The notes under the pieces were generated by a model, which was not told where the DNA came from, searched no databases, and saw only the letters and a list, made by a program, of their open reading frames with translations. A program made the translations under genes and the position numbers. Shown here piece after piece: positions 41,021 to 48,965 of a stretch of DNA of 64,000 nt. The DNA is taken from contig NZ_LMKP01000044.1 in the NCBI RefSeq assembly GCF_001421715.1, positions 90,857 through 154,856 on the forward strand, written 5' to 3'. The number at the start of each line of letters is the position of its first letter. Position 1 is the stretch's first letter. Source of the DNA: Sphingomonas sp. Leaf22. Lineage in GTDB: Bacteria > Pseudomonadota > Alphaproteobacteria > Sphingomonadales > Sphingomonadaceae.

Positions 41021-43513
41021 TTACAGCGCGATCACGCCGTTGTCCTCCTTGGTGATGACCACCGTCGCCGAGCGCGGACGGCTGCCCGCCGTCGTCGCCG
41101 GCCAGATGCTGGTGATGTTCGACAGGTTGCCGTTCTCACCGGGATGCTGGATGTTCACGAACAGCGACCGGCCGTCCGGCGTCGAATCGACCCCGGTGAT
41201 CTCGCACCCGACCGGCCCGACCAGGAAGCGGCGCAGCGTCGTGCCCGGTGCCTTGCCGATTCGGGTCGTGGCGGTGCTGGTCGCCGACACGCCGGTATTG
41301 GTGATCGTGCGCGTGCCGCCGTCGCCGACGGTGCCCGGCATCGCCGCCAGCATCATGCAGTTGGTGACGTCGGTATAGGCACCGTCGTCGGTCTGGATCC
41401 ACAGCACCGGCGTCACCTGTCCGCTGGCGTTCGACGCGCGACCGAACCACAGGCCGTCGGGGCTGGAGAAGTCGTTGGTCGCGTCGAGGCTCGACAGGTT
41501 GATGTTCGTCGGGTCGAGATCGGCACCCGCGCCGAACGCATAGACGTCCCACGTGAACGCCGTCGCCTCGGTCGTGTCGCCGCGCTCGCGCAGGCGGACG
41601 ATATGGCCGTTGGCGTTGCCGGTCGAACGCGTGCCGTTGGTGCGCGGATCGATGTACGAGCGCGGATTGGCGGCGTCGACCTGCGCCGGTGCGCGCGACG
41701 AGTTGTTGGTCAGCGTGCAATACATCTCGCCGGTCGCCGGGTTGACCGCGGTCCATTCGGGACGGTCCATCCGCGTCGCGCCGACCGCATCGCCGGCAAG
41801 GCGGCAGTGCGTCAGCACATCGGCCTGATCGGCAAAGGCATAGAGCGGGTTTGTGGCGGTCAGGCCATTCTGCCCGAACACCAGTGCAATCCATTCGCCC
41901 GAGCCATCGGCATTGAACTTCGCGACGTACAGCGTGCCGCTGTCCAGATATTTGTCACCGATGGCGAGGCGGTTGGTCGCCGCCGCGTCCGCCGCGACCC
42001 ATGCGGTGTTCGACACGAACTTGTAGATATATTCGTTCTGCGCGTCGTCGCCCATGTAGAAGGCCGGCTTGACCCCGGCGAACACGCGGCCCGGCCATAC
42101 GCCTTCATGGTTCATCCGGCCGAGCGCGGTGCGCTTGCGCGGCGCGGCGGCGGGATCATAGGGATCGATCTCGACGCACCAGCCATATTGGTTCGGTTCG
42201 TTGCGGAAGTCGCCGGTGCCGTTGGCGGGCTGCGTGGCGTCGACGGTCGCGTTGAACTTGCGGATCAGCGTCTGGCCCGACACCGCCTCGGCCGCCGTGG
42301 TCCAGCTGTAATTGCCGCCGCGCAGCGTATCGCCGGTCGCGGTGTTCAGGCCGTAACGGGTGAATGCCTGCACCGCCTTCGCACCCAGTGCCGCAGCGCG
42401 CCGCACATTGTCGCCCGCGTCCCGCCGGAAATAGCCTGCCCAGTTTTCCTCGCAAGTCATGTACGTTTCCCACGGCATATGGCCGTTGGCGCAATTGTTG
42501 ATCGTGCCGCGCCCGGCGGTACCGTCGGGCGAATAGGCGGTGAACAGCAACGCGCTGCCGCGCACCGGACCGCTGAACGTCGTCGGCGTATAGGGCGTGA
42601 TCCGACGGTTCAGCGCCGACCCCTGCACATAGCTCCAGCCGCCGGTCGACGCGCGGGTCACTTCGACCACCGACACGCCGTGGCATTCCATTTCCTTGAC
42701 CACTTCGGCGGTCGGACGGACGCCGTTGACCGACGTCACGCCGTTCACGTGCAGATACTGTTCCGAGATATTCTCGTGGTTCATCACCAGCACGCCGCGC
42801 GTCGAATTGTTCGCATCCTGCGTGGTGCCGCTGGCGGCGAGACCGAAATAGCTCATGCCGTCGTGATGATCGCCCGCACGCGCCGAAAAGCCGGTATCGG
42901 TGCCGTTATTGGCATAGGCGGCGGTCGCGCTGTTGAGCGGATCGCCCAGCCGGTACAGGACGGTCGCGGTATAGCCCGCCGGAACGGTCAGCGCATCGGC
43001 AAGGCTCTTGGAAACGGCGGAGAAGCCCAGCGTCGGCGGTGCGACCGCGACGGTGATGTCGGTGCTGCTCGCCGCGCCCTTCACGTCGGTCGCGGTGTAG
43101 CGGAAGACGAGGTTGGTCGCGGTCGACACCGCCGGGGCCATGAACGTCGCGGCACCGGTGTTCGCGTTCGACAGGGTGACGGTCGGGCCCGACACCTGCG
43201 TAAAGGCCTGGGTGACGATGGCGTTGTCGTCGGTGGCGGTGCCGGTCAGCACGACCACACGACCACCGGTGGTCGCACCGCTCGACCGAACGCCCACGAC
43301 CGGCGGCGTATTGTCGATGCCCGCGACCTTGTCGTCGCACGCGGCGAGCAGAGACCCGCCGAACACCGCGACCGCCGCGGTCGACGCACCGCCGCGCAGC
43401 GCCTGCCGCCGCGAATAGCGTTGGTCGACCAGATCCTGCAGGCTCGGCCCGTTGCTCAGGTTCGTTTCGATATCGCCATCGTCATAGCCGATGGTCAAGT
43501 CGTTGTTCGCCAT
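41021..43513 (-). CDS. PhoX family phosphatase (DUF839), Tat-exported
   Basis: An 830-residue protein. The N terminus has a late twin-arginine signal (YSRRQALRGGASTAAVAVFG, from about residue 33) ending in LLAAC. An immunoglobulin/PKD-like domain (about 70-155) precedes the PhoX beta-propeller with HDGMSYFG, VMNHENISEQYLHVNG, MTCEENWAGYF, CVEIDPYD and ALGRMNHEG. PhoX enzymes are calcium/iron alkaline phosphatases that release phosphate from organic esters. Its place beside the T2SS genes suggests that it could be a Tat-plus-T2SS cargo. No PHO box was identified by eye. Confidence 0.88.
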   Translation of the reverse strand: MANNDLTIGYDDGDIETNLSNGPSLQDLVDQRYSRRQALRGGASTAAVAVFGGSLLAACDDKVAGIDNTPPVVGVRSSGATTGGRVVVLTGTATDDNAIVTQAFTQVSGPTVTLSNANTGAATFMAPAVSTATNLVFRYTATDVKGAASSTDITVAVAPPTLGFSAVSKSLADALTVPAGYTATVLYRLGDPLNSATAAYANNGTDTGFSARAGDHHDGMSYFGLAASGTTQDANNSTRGVLVMNHENISEQYLHVNGVTSVNGVRPTAEVVKEMECHGVSVVEVTRASTGGWSYVQGSALNRRITPYTPTTFSGPVRGSALLFTAYSPDGTAGRGTINNCANGHMPWETYMTCEENWAGYFRRDAGDNVRRAAALGAKAVQAFTRYGLNTATGDTLRGGNYSWTTAAEAVSGQTLIRKFNATVDATQPANGTGDFRNEPNQYGWCVEIDPYDPAAAPRKRTALGRMNHEGVWPGRVFAGVKPAFYMGDDAQNEYIYKFVSNTAWVAADAAATNRLAIGDKYLDSGTLYVAKFNADGSGEWIALVFGQNGLTATNPLYAFADQADVLTHCRLAGDAVGATRMDRPEWTAVNPATGEMYCTLTNNSSRAPAQVDAANPRSYIDPRTNGTRSTGNANGHIVRLRERGDTTEATAFTWDVYAFGAGADLDPTNINLSSLDATNDFSSPDGLWFGRASNASGQVTPVLWIQTDDGAYTDVTNCMMLAAMPGTVGDGGTRTITNTGVSATSTATTRIGKAPGTTLRRFLVGPVGCEITGVDSTPDGRSLFVNIQHPGENGNLSNITSIWPATTAGSRPRSATVVITKEDNGVIAL

Positions 43514-43715
43514 GGAAATCCCCGCAATCTATCCCGGAAGCCGGCACGGCCGGCGTCCTCCCCACCCCCCGTTGGCGCAAAGCTGCGACACGGCGATTGC
43601 GGATCGAAGACGATCGCGTGGCGGAATGAAGACGGTTCCGTGACGGGGGTGTCGATCGACGACGCCAGCCCGATCGCGCTTGTCCACCGACCGCCCCCGG
43701 GCGTAGGAGCGGACC

Positions 43716-44279
43716 ATGGCCGACCCCCGCCCCGCCAATGACAGCGCGCCCGTGCGGCCCAGCCTGTTCGACCGGGCGCTGGGCGCGGCGCGGCCGGCAT
43801 CGCGCCCGCCGGTACCGGCCGATCCGCCCCCGGAGCCTGCCGAACGGCCCCGGCCCGATCGCGCCGGCATGATCCTCGCGCTGGCGATCGTCGCCGCCCC
43901 GCTGCTGACGGTTGCCGGGGCGACGCTGATGACCACGCAGGTCCGGCGCGAGACCCGCGCCCTGACCGAACGATCGGCACCGGCCGTCGCGGCGCGCACC
44001 GAACGCGATCGTGGCCGCGCCGCGCTCGCCACCGCGTGGCATGCGCCGACGCTCGGCGCGACCGTGGAGGCGATCGCCCACGCGCTGCCCGAGGATGCCG
44101 CGCTGCTGCGCATCGAGCGCGACACCGGCCCGCTGACCATCGACGTGGTCGCCCCCGATCCCGATCGCGCGCTGTCGGCGCTCCGTCGCGATCCGGCGCT
44201 GGGCGGGCTGCGCGCCGTCGCGCAGAGCCGCGCCGATGGCGACGGGCGGATGCGGATCACGCTGGAACAGGCGCGATGA
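43716..44279 (+). CDS. PilN/GspL-periplasmic-domain-like membrane protein
   Basis: A 187-residue protein: a Pro/Arg-rich cytoplasmic N terminus (1-50), one membrane helix (MILALAIVAAPLLTVAGATL, about 52-71), then a coiled-coil-like stretch and a small alpha/beta domain (ATVEAIAHALPEDAALLRIE to MRITLEQAR). This is the layout of PilN or of the membrane and periplasmic half of GspL without the actin-like domain. It is first of three coupled genes. The assignment rests on layout and neighbours, not on strong motifs. Confidence 0.6.
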   Translation: MADPRPANDSAPVRPSLFDRALGAARPASRPPVPADPPPEPAERPRPDRAGMILALAIVAAPLLTVAGATLMTTQVRRETRALTERSAPAVAARTERDRGRAALATAWHAPTLGATVEAIAHALPEDAALLRIERDTGPLTIDVVAPDPDRALSALRRDPALGGLRAVAQSRADGDGRMRITLEQAR

Positions 44280-44725
44280 CCCCGCGCCTGCCGCTGATCG
44301 CGCTCGGGATCGCCGCGCTGCTCGCCGTCCCGACCGCCGGCGCGCTCGACGATCTTGCGACCGCCCGTGCCGATCGCGACGCCGCCCGCGCGGATCTTGC
44401 CGCCACCCCGGCGACGGTCGCGGTCATCGGCGCGGCCTTTCCCGCCGACAATGCCACCGACGCCGCCCGCCGTCTGGCGGCCCGCGTCCGTGCCGATGCC
44501 GCGCGCGGCGGGGTGCTGATCGAAAGCCTTGCCGCCGATCCCGCCGCCCCCGCCCCGCTCGCCATCCTCACGCTGCGCGCATCGGGCAGCGAGAAAGCGG
44601 TGGTGGCGTTCGCCGACCTGCTCGAACGGGGCGGGCCGACGGTGCGGATGGCGGCATGGCGGCTGACCTCGGCACCGGGCGGGGTGCGGCTCGACGCGCG
44701 ACTGGTGGCCCCATGGCGGGGATGA
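44276..44725 (+). CDS. PilO/GspM-like membrane protein
   Basis: A 149-residue protein with an N-terminal membrane segment (LPLIALGIAALLAVPTAGAL, about 5-24), a helical stretch and a ferredoxin-like domain (LAILTLRASGSEKAVVAFAD, LLERGGPTVRMAAWRLTS) typical of GspM/PilO proteins. The ATG overlaps the preceding stop (ATGA at 44276). It is the second gene of the trio and would pair with the PilN-like protein. Confidence 0.68.
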   Translation: MTPRLPLIALGIAALLAVPTAGALDDLATARADRDAARADLAATPATVAVIGAAFPADNATDAARRLAARVRADAARGGVLIESLAADPAAPAPLAILTLRASGSEKAVVAFADLLERGGPTVRMAAWRLTSAPGGVRLDARLVAPWRG

Positions 44726-45132
44726 GCCTGCGCGACCATGGCCTGATCGCGGCGGCGGTGCTGGTCGCGCTCGCACTCCCGCCATGGCTGTTGCGCGACA
44801 CCAATCGCGGCGACGCGTCGGCACCGGTGGTCGCGCCGCTGGCCGCCCCGGCCACTCCGCCGCCGCTGCGCGCCGCCTTTGCCCGCACGCTGTTCGCCCC
44901 GCCCGCCGCCGATGCCCTGCCCGACGACGCGCCGGCGTTGCTGGGCGTGGTCGGACGCCTCGGCCGCGATGCCGTCGCGCTGGTGCGCGGCGCAGAGGGC
45001 ACGCGCACCCTGTCGCCCGGCGACAGCGTCGATGGCTGGCAATTGCGCAGCCTCGCGATCGACGCTGCCTATTTCACCCGCGGCGGACAGACGGCACGCG
45101 TACCGATGCCCGGCACCGACGATCAGCGATAG
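44722..45132 (+). CDS. PilP/GspC homology-region-like protein
   Basis: A 136-residue protein with a membrane anchor (about 7-22) and one HR-type beta-domain (about 62-136) with LLGVVGRLGRDAVALVRGAEG, then SPGDSVDGWQLRSLAIDAAYF and an Arg-Val-Pro end. This matches the HR domain of GspC or PilP; there is no PDZ domain. ATG 44722 overlaps the stop of the previous gene; ATG 44713 is an alternative. Its stop overlaps the pseudogene on the other strand by ten bases. Confidence 0.68.
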   Translation: MSLRDHGLIAAAVLVALALPPWLLRDTNRGDASAPVVAPLAAPATPPPLRAAFARTLFAPPAADALPDDAPALLGVVGRLGRDAVALVRGAEGTRTLSPGDSVDGWQLRSLAIDAAYFTRGGQTARVPMPGTDDQR

Positions 45133-45821
45133 GTGAGCCTGACCCGCGCCTCATTGGGCAGGGTGCGATCGGACAGCGGCGCTTCATACGAGGTCGACTT
45201 CGCAGACAGCCGCAGCGTACGCGTGACGCCCGCACCCGTCGCCGTCGCACTGGCCAGCGGATGCTCGACCAAATGGTAGAAACCGAAGCGTTTGCTGGCG
45301 CATCCGCCGATCGCATCGAACATCCCAATCAGCGGCATCGTTAGCAACGACGCATCCGCCTTTGCCATGGCCACCATCACCCGGCATTGCGCGCGCAGGT
45401 CGCCCAGTCGCCGGTCCTCCACTGGTACCGCTCGACAACACGATCGGGCGCAGGTGCATGCCCTGCGACTGCGCCGGCGCGGTGAGGAACCAGCGTCCGG
45501 CGGGCAAGGTCGCAAATACGACCCGGCCATCGCCGTCGATCGTGACCGGCAATTGCCTGCGCGCCCCGTCGGTCAGCGCCAGTCCGACGTCGGCCGCCGA
45601 CATCCGGCTGTGCCCGCGCCACATTCGAACCGCAGCGTCGCTTGCGGGGCGTAACTCGGCCGATCCTCGGCGAAGCGCCGCTGTGCCGCGCGCAGGAGCT
45701 TTGCATCGACGCGCAACGGCTTGCCGGCAACCACAACGATATCGGGGCCATCGGGTTCGACGTCCTGCGCATCTGCCGGCATCGCCGCCATCATCGCCAA
45801 CCCTGCCACCATCATCCGCAT
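45123..45821 (-). pseudogene. Exported protein gene broken by two frameshifts
   Basis: Three minus-strand frames join into one protein. The first (from ATG 45821) has a signal peptide (MVAGLAMMAAMPADAQ) and runs to FECGAG near 45610. A second frame continues HSRMSAADVGLALTDGARRQ to PIVLSSGT near 45430, and a third continues EDRRLGDLRAQCRVMVAMAK to the stop at 45123. Each segment reads naturally into the next and codon bias changes frame at those points. The product would be about 230 residues with conserved Cys; no family recognised. It is either a decaying gene or two sequencing indels. Confidence 0.72.
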
Positions 45822-45878
45822 TGCACACTTCCGATCGTTTCGGGATCGTCATCATGCCCGATTACGGCGGCACCATGG

Positions 45879-46499
45879 TCACATCGCGACGATGCGCGTC
45901 GCCAGCCGTTCCGCTTCCGCCGCATCATGGGTCACGTACAGGATCGGCAGGCGCAGCGTGTCGCGCAGCCGTTCGATCGCGACCATCACCTCCTCGCGCC
46001 GCCCGCGATCGAGCGAGGCGAGCGGTTCGTCCATCAACAGGAACCGTGCCCCCGACAACAGCGCCCGCCCGATCGCGACCCGCTTCGCCTCGCCCCCCGA
46101 CAGCGTCGCCGGCCACCGGTCGAGCAGATGCTCCAGCCCCAGCAGCGCGATCATGTCTGCATAGCCGATCGGCGGCGTGCCCCGCCCCATCCCATAGCGC
46201 AGATTGGCCGCGACCCGGCGGTGCGGGAACAGGCGCGGCTCCTGAAACACATAGCCGCAGCACCGGTCGGGTACCGCGACGTCGATTCCCGCCGCGCCGT
46301 CGTACAGCGTGCGCCCGCCGACCCGGACATGGCCCGCCGCCGGGCGCAGCAACCCCGCGACCATGTTGAGCACGCTCGACTTGCCGACCCCCGACGGTCC
46401 GAACAGCACCGTCAGTCCGCTGTCCTGCCCGTCATCGGGTACGACCGCGCCGACCACCGCCTCGCCCAGCCGGACGGTGACATCGATGTCAAAGGACAT
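45879..46499 (-). CDS. modC: Molybdate ABC transporter ATP-binding protein (short form)
   Basis: A 206-residue ATPase that powers molybdate import. Walker A GPSGVGKSS is at residues 34-42, the Q loop in FQEPRLFPH, the signature LSGGEAKRVAIGRALL around 133-148, Walker B FLLMDEP about 153-159 and the switch His in VTHDAAEAERLA. Typical ModC is about 350 residues; the C-terminal molybdate-sensing (Mop/TOBE) domain is absent here, so trans-inhibition by molybdate is not expected. It overlaps modB by 11 bases. Confidence 0.92.
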   Translation of the reverse strand: MSFDIDVTVRLGEAVVGAVVPDDGQDSGLTVLFGPSGVGKSSVLNMVAGLLRPAAGHVRVGGRTLYDGAAGIDVAVPDRCCGYVFQEPRLFPHRRVAANLRYGMGRGTPPIGYADMIALLGLEHLLDRWPATLSGGEAKRVAIGRALLSGARFLLMDEPLASLDRGRREEVMVAIERLRDTLRLPILYVTHDAAEAERLATRIVAM

Positions 46500-47178
46500 G
46501 GCCGCCCCGACCGCCGCGCCGCGCGAGCCATTCGGACAGCACCAGCGCGATCAGCGACAGCGCCACCGACAGCGCCGCCAGCCGGACGACGCCCGTCTCC
46601 CCGCCGGGCACCTGCAACGCGCTGTAGATTGCGATCGGCAGCGTCGCGGTTTCGCCCGGCACGTTGGATACGAAGGTGATCGTCGCCCCGAACTCCCCCA
46701 GCGCGCGGGCGAAGCCCAGCACCATGCCGGCCAGCATCCCCGGCAGGCTGAGCGGCGCGGTCACCGTCCAGAAGACCCGCACCCGCCCGGCCCCCAGCGT
46801 CCGCGCGACGCTTTCCAGCCGCCGGTCGACGCCCTCGATCGACAAACGGATCGCGCGGACCATCAGCGGCAGCGCCATCACCGCCGCCGCGATCGCCGCC
46901 CCGGTCCAGCGGAACAACACGCTCACTCCGAACCATGATTCCAGCCAGCCACCGATCGGTCCGTTCGGCGCGAACGCCAGCAGCAACAGCCATCCGGTCA
47001 CCACCGGCGGCAGCACCAGCGGCAGATGGACGACCCCGTCGAGCAGCACCTTTCCCGGAAACCGCCCGCGCGCCAAGGTCCATGCCAGCGCATAGGCGAC
47101 CGGCAGCGCCGCCAGCATCGCCACCCCGCCGATCTTCAACGACAACAGGACGATCGCCCACTCGGCGCTGTCGATCAT
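46489..47178 (-). CDS. modB: Molybdate ABC transporter permease
   Basis: A 229-residue membrane permease with five to six helices. The EAA loop that contacts ModC reads ESVARTLGAGRVRVFWTVTA (about 125-144), and the following ALGEFGATITFV is typical of ModB/CysT-type permeases. ATG 47178 overlaps the modA stop; both overlaps indicate a translationally coupled modABC operon. Substrate assignment comes from modA and the family. Confidence 0.95.
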   Translation of the reverse strand: MIDSAEWAIVLLSLKIGGVAMLAALPVAYALAWTLARGRFPGKVLLDGVVHLPLVLPPVVTGWLLLLAFAPNGPIGGWLESWFGVSVLFRWTGAAIAAAVMALPLMVRAIRLSIEGVDRRLESVARTLGAGRVRVFWTVTAPLSLPGMLAGMVLGFARALGEFGATITFVSNVPGETATLPIAIYSALQVPGGETGVVRLAALSVALSLIALVLSEWLARRGGRGGHVL

Positions 47179-47936
47179 CAGCGCGCGGAAAAGCCGTAGC
47201 GTTTGAAGATCGCCTTGCCGGCCGGGCTGATCAAAAACCGGCGGAACCGCTCGCCGTCGACGTTGCGCGATGCCTTTAGCCGCGCGATCGGATAGACGAT
47301 CGGCGGATGGCTCGCCGCCGGGAAGACACCGACGACCCGCACCTTCGCCGACGCCTTGGCATCGGTGGCATAGACGATGCCGAGCGGTGCGGCCCCGCGC
47401 TCGACCAGCGCCAGCGCGGCGCGAACATTCTCGGCCCGCACCACCGACGGCGCGACGCCGTCCCATGCGCCCAGCCGGGTCAGTGCCGCCTTGCCATAGC
47501 GCCCCGCCGGCACCGCATCCGGATCGGCCATCGCCAGCCGTCCGCCGTTCAGCGCCCGCGCCACGTCGACGCCCGGCCGCAACGTCACGCGAACCTTGCT
47601 GTCGAGCGGCGCGATCAGGACCAGCCGGTTACCGAGCAGGTTCACGCGGCTGTTCGGCGCAAGCAGTCCCCGACGGTCGAGATCGTCCATCCACTCGACA
47701 TCGGCCGACACGAACAGGTCGGCCGGCGCACCCGCTGCGGCCTGCCGCGCCAGCGCCGAGCTGGCGGCAAAGGACAGCGTCGGCCGGACATGACCACGTC
47801 CGGCCCATGCATCCGCCGCCGCGTTCATCGATTCCTGCAGGCTGGCCGCGGCCAGCACCACCGGCGGCTTCGATTGGGCGATTGCGGTTCCTGCCAGCGT
47901 CAGCAGGGCGAACAGCCACAGGAACCAACGACCCAT
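47178..47936 (-). CDS. modA: Molybdate-binding periplasmic protein
   Basis: A 252-residue substrate-binding protein with a signal peptide (MGRWFLWLFALLTLAGTAIA). The oxyanion site is formed by AAASLQESMN near the N terminus and by FAASSALARQ; later blocks are DLFVSADVEWMDDL, NRLVLI, ADPDAVPAGRYGKAAL and GIVYATDA. Binds molybdate (and probably tungstate) in the periplasm. AAGGAATTGG sets ATG 47936 as the start. No ModE site was identified upstream. Confidence 0.95.
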   Translation of the reverse strand: MGRWFLWLFALLTLAGTAIAQSKPPVVLAAASLQESMNAAADAWAGRGHVRPTLSFAASSALARQAAAGAPADLFVSADVEWMDDLDRRGLLAPNSRVNLLGNRLVLIAPLDSKVRVTLRPGVDVARALNGGRLAMADPDAVPAGRYGKAALTRLGAWDGVAPSVVRAENVRAALALVERGAAPLGIVYATDAKASAKVRVVGVFPAASHPPIVYPIARLKASRNVDGERFRRFLISPAGKAIFKRYGFSAR

Positions 47937-48010
47937 TCCAATTCCTTCAGGTTCAGCGACGACCCATCCGTCGCAGCCCATGGCCGCGACGGATCATCGG
48001 CATAGACCGA

Positions 48011-48346
48011 TCAGTCGCGCCCGGTCATCTGTCCGATGGCACTGCGTCCGAACTGGGCGATCATCTCGCCGACTTCGCGGGCTTGCGTCATCGATCGCGA
48101 TCCCTGTTCGCGCATATATTCCGACTGGATCTTCATCACTTCGTTCAGGTCGCGGGCCTGCGCGGCTGCGCGCATCGCTCTGAACGCTTCCTGCGTATTG
48201 GATTCGGCCTGTGACAGGATGGTCAGGCCGAGCTGCGATCCCTGTTCGGTCATCTGCGTGCCGGCCGCCTGCAGCCGCTCGCCCGCTGCCTTCATCTGAT
48301 CGTTAGCCTGCTGCGCGCCGCCGAACGTGCGATCAGTGTCGGTCAT
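48011..48346 (-). CDS. Phasin family protein
   Basis: A 111-residue, almost wholly alpha-helical, Gln/Ala-rich protein (NDQMKAAGERLQAAG, SQLGLTILSQAESNTQEAF, EVMKIQSEYMREQ). This is the phasin_2 pattern. Phasins coat polyhydroxyalkanoate granules, though related proteins act in stress. GGAGAACGAC sets ATG 48346; ATG 48358 is possible. An EcfG-type promoter lies 41 bases upstream, indicating stationary-phase or stress expression. A PHB-depolymerase-type esterase is 3.4 kb away. Confidence 0.85.
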   Translation of the reverse strand: MTDTDRTFGGAQQANDQMKAAGERLQAAGTQMTEQGSQLGLTILSQAESNTQEAFRAMRAAAQARDLNEVMKIQSEYMREQGSRSMTQAREVGEMIAQFGRSAIGQMTGRD

Positions 48347-48386
48347 GTCGTTCTCCATGTCGTGATGCCGAAACCGGCGTCCCGCC

Positions 48387-48411
48387 GACGTTCGAGTCGG
48401 CCAAAAGTTCC
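48387..48411 (-). promoter_or_regulatory. EcfG-type general stress promoter for the phasin gene
   Basis: On the minus strand GGAAC (48411-48407), a 16-base spacer and CGTC (48390-48387) match the alphaproteobacterial EcfG consensus GGAAC-N16/17-CGTT except for the last base. The start of transcription would be about 48380, giving a leader of some 35 bases. Confidence 0.55.
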
Positions 48412-48544
48412 ACGATAAAACTCGATCCGAATCACTCGGTCCGAATCGCATTCGAAACGTTTGCAGCCCGAATCCGGGCTAATTTCGCTACGCCAAACAG
48501 GGTGGAAAAAAAATTTTAGGGCTGTCGGGCCCCGTTAACCACAC

Positions 48545-48675
48545 ATTGCAGCTGCGAAGGCGCTCCGAAAATATCGTTCCATTTTGGCACGTGCGGTCGG
48601 CCCGCAGCTTTTGCACTGCGCAAATATTGTTGTGCGGTGCAGCAAATGCACGGTTTCTGCAGCAATTTTACGCCA
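48545..48675. promoter_or_regulatory. TGCA-rich intergenic tract, possible PhaR-type operator cluster
   Basis: Within 130 bases there are repeated TTGCA, TGCA, CTGC and GCAG units (ATTGCAGCTG, TTTTGCACTGCGC, GGTGCAGCAAATGCACGG, TCTGCAGCAA). PhaR repressors of phasin genes in other alphaproteobacteria bind TGC/GCA-type palindromes. The tract is also AT-rich compared with its surroundings. It lies between the phasin gene and the divergent 37-aa gene. No reading frame in it is convincing. Confidence 0.35.
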
Positions 48676-48751
48676 AAACCGGGCCATCACAAATTTGCAA
48701 TCGTCGTCGGTTTCGAACAATCTGTCCCAGACAAGAACACGGAGGGCGAGG

Positions 48752-48865
48752 ATGCACACCAAATATTCCGGGCGAGCGACCATCGCCACTATGGTCGGTA
48801 TGGCCGCCATCGGCTGGGCCGGGGTCGCACTGACCGTCCAGATGGTGATGAGCGTTCTGGCGTAA
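48752..48865 (+). CDS. 37-residue small membrane protein
   Basis: ATG 48752 follows CGGAGGGCGAG, a strong binding site, and the frame ends at 48865 directly before a textbook terminator. The product has a basic, polar N terminus (MHTKYSGRA) and one hydrophobic helix (TMVGMAAIGWAGVALTVQMV, about 13-32). Small single-pass membrane proteins of this size are common but poorly known. Its own binding site and terminator argue that it is real; I recognise no family. Confidence 0.65.
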   Translation: MHTKYSGRATIATMVGMAAIGWAGVALTVQMVMSVLA

Positions 48866-48884
48866 GCCAGCACTGCCTACATCG

Positions 48885-48921
48885 AAAAGCGGCCGGTGCC
48901 CCCATGGCACCGGCCGCTTTT
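48885..48921. terminator. Strong bidirectional terminator
   Basis: AAAAGCGGCCGGTGCC and GGCACCGGCCGCTTTT are perfect complements around a five-base loop, with A-run and T-run on opposite sides. It would end both the small-protein transcript (plus) and lepA (minus, stop at 48966). Confidence 0.92.
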
Positions 48922-48965
48922 ATGTTGGCCGTCGATGATCGCCCCGACGCCGGTCGGGGCCGGGA

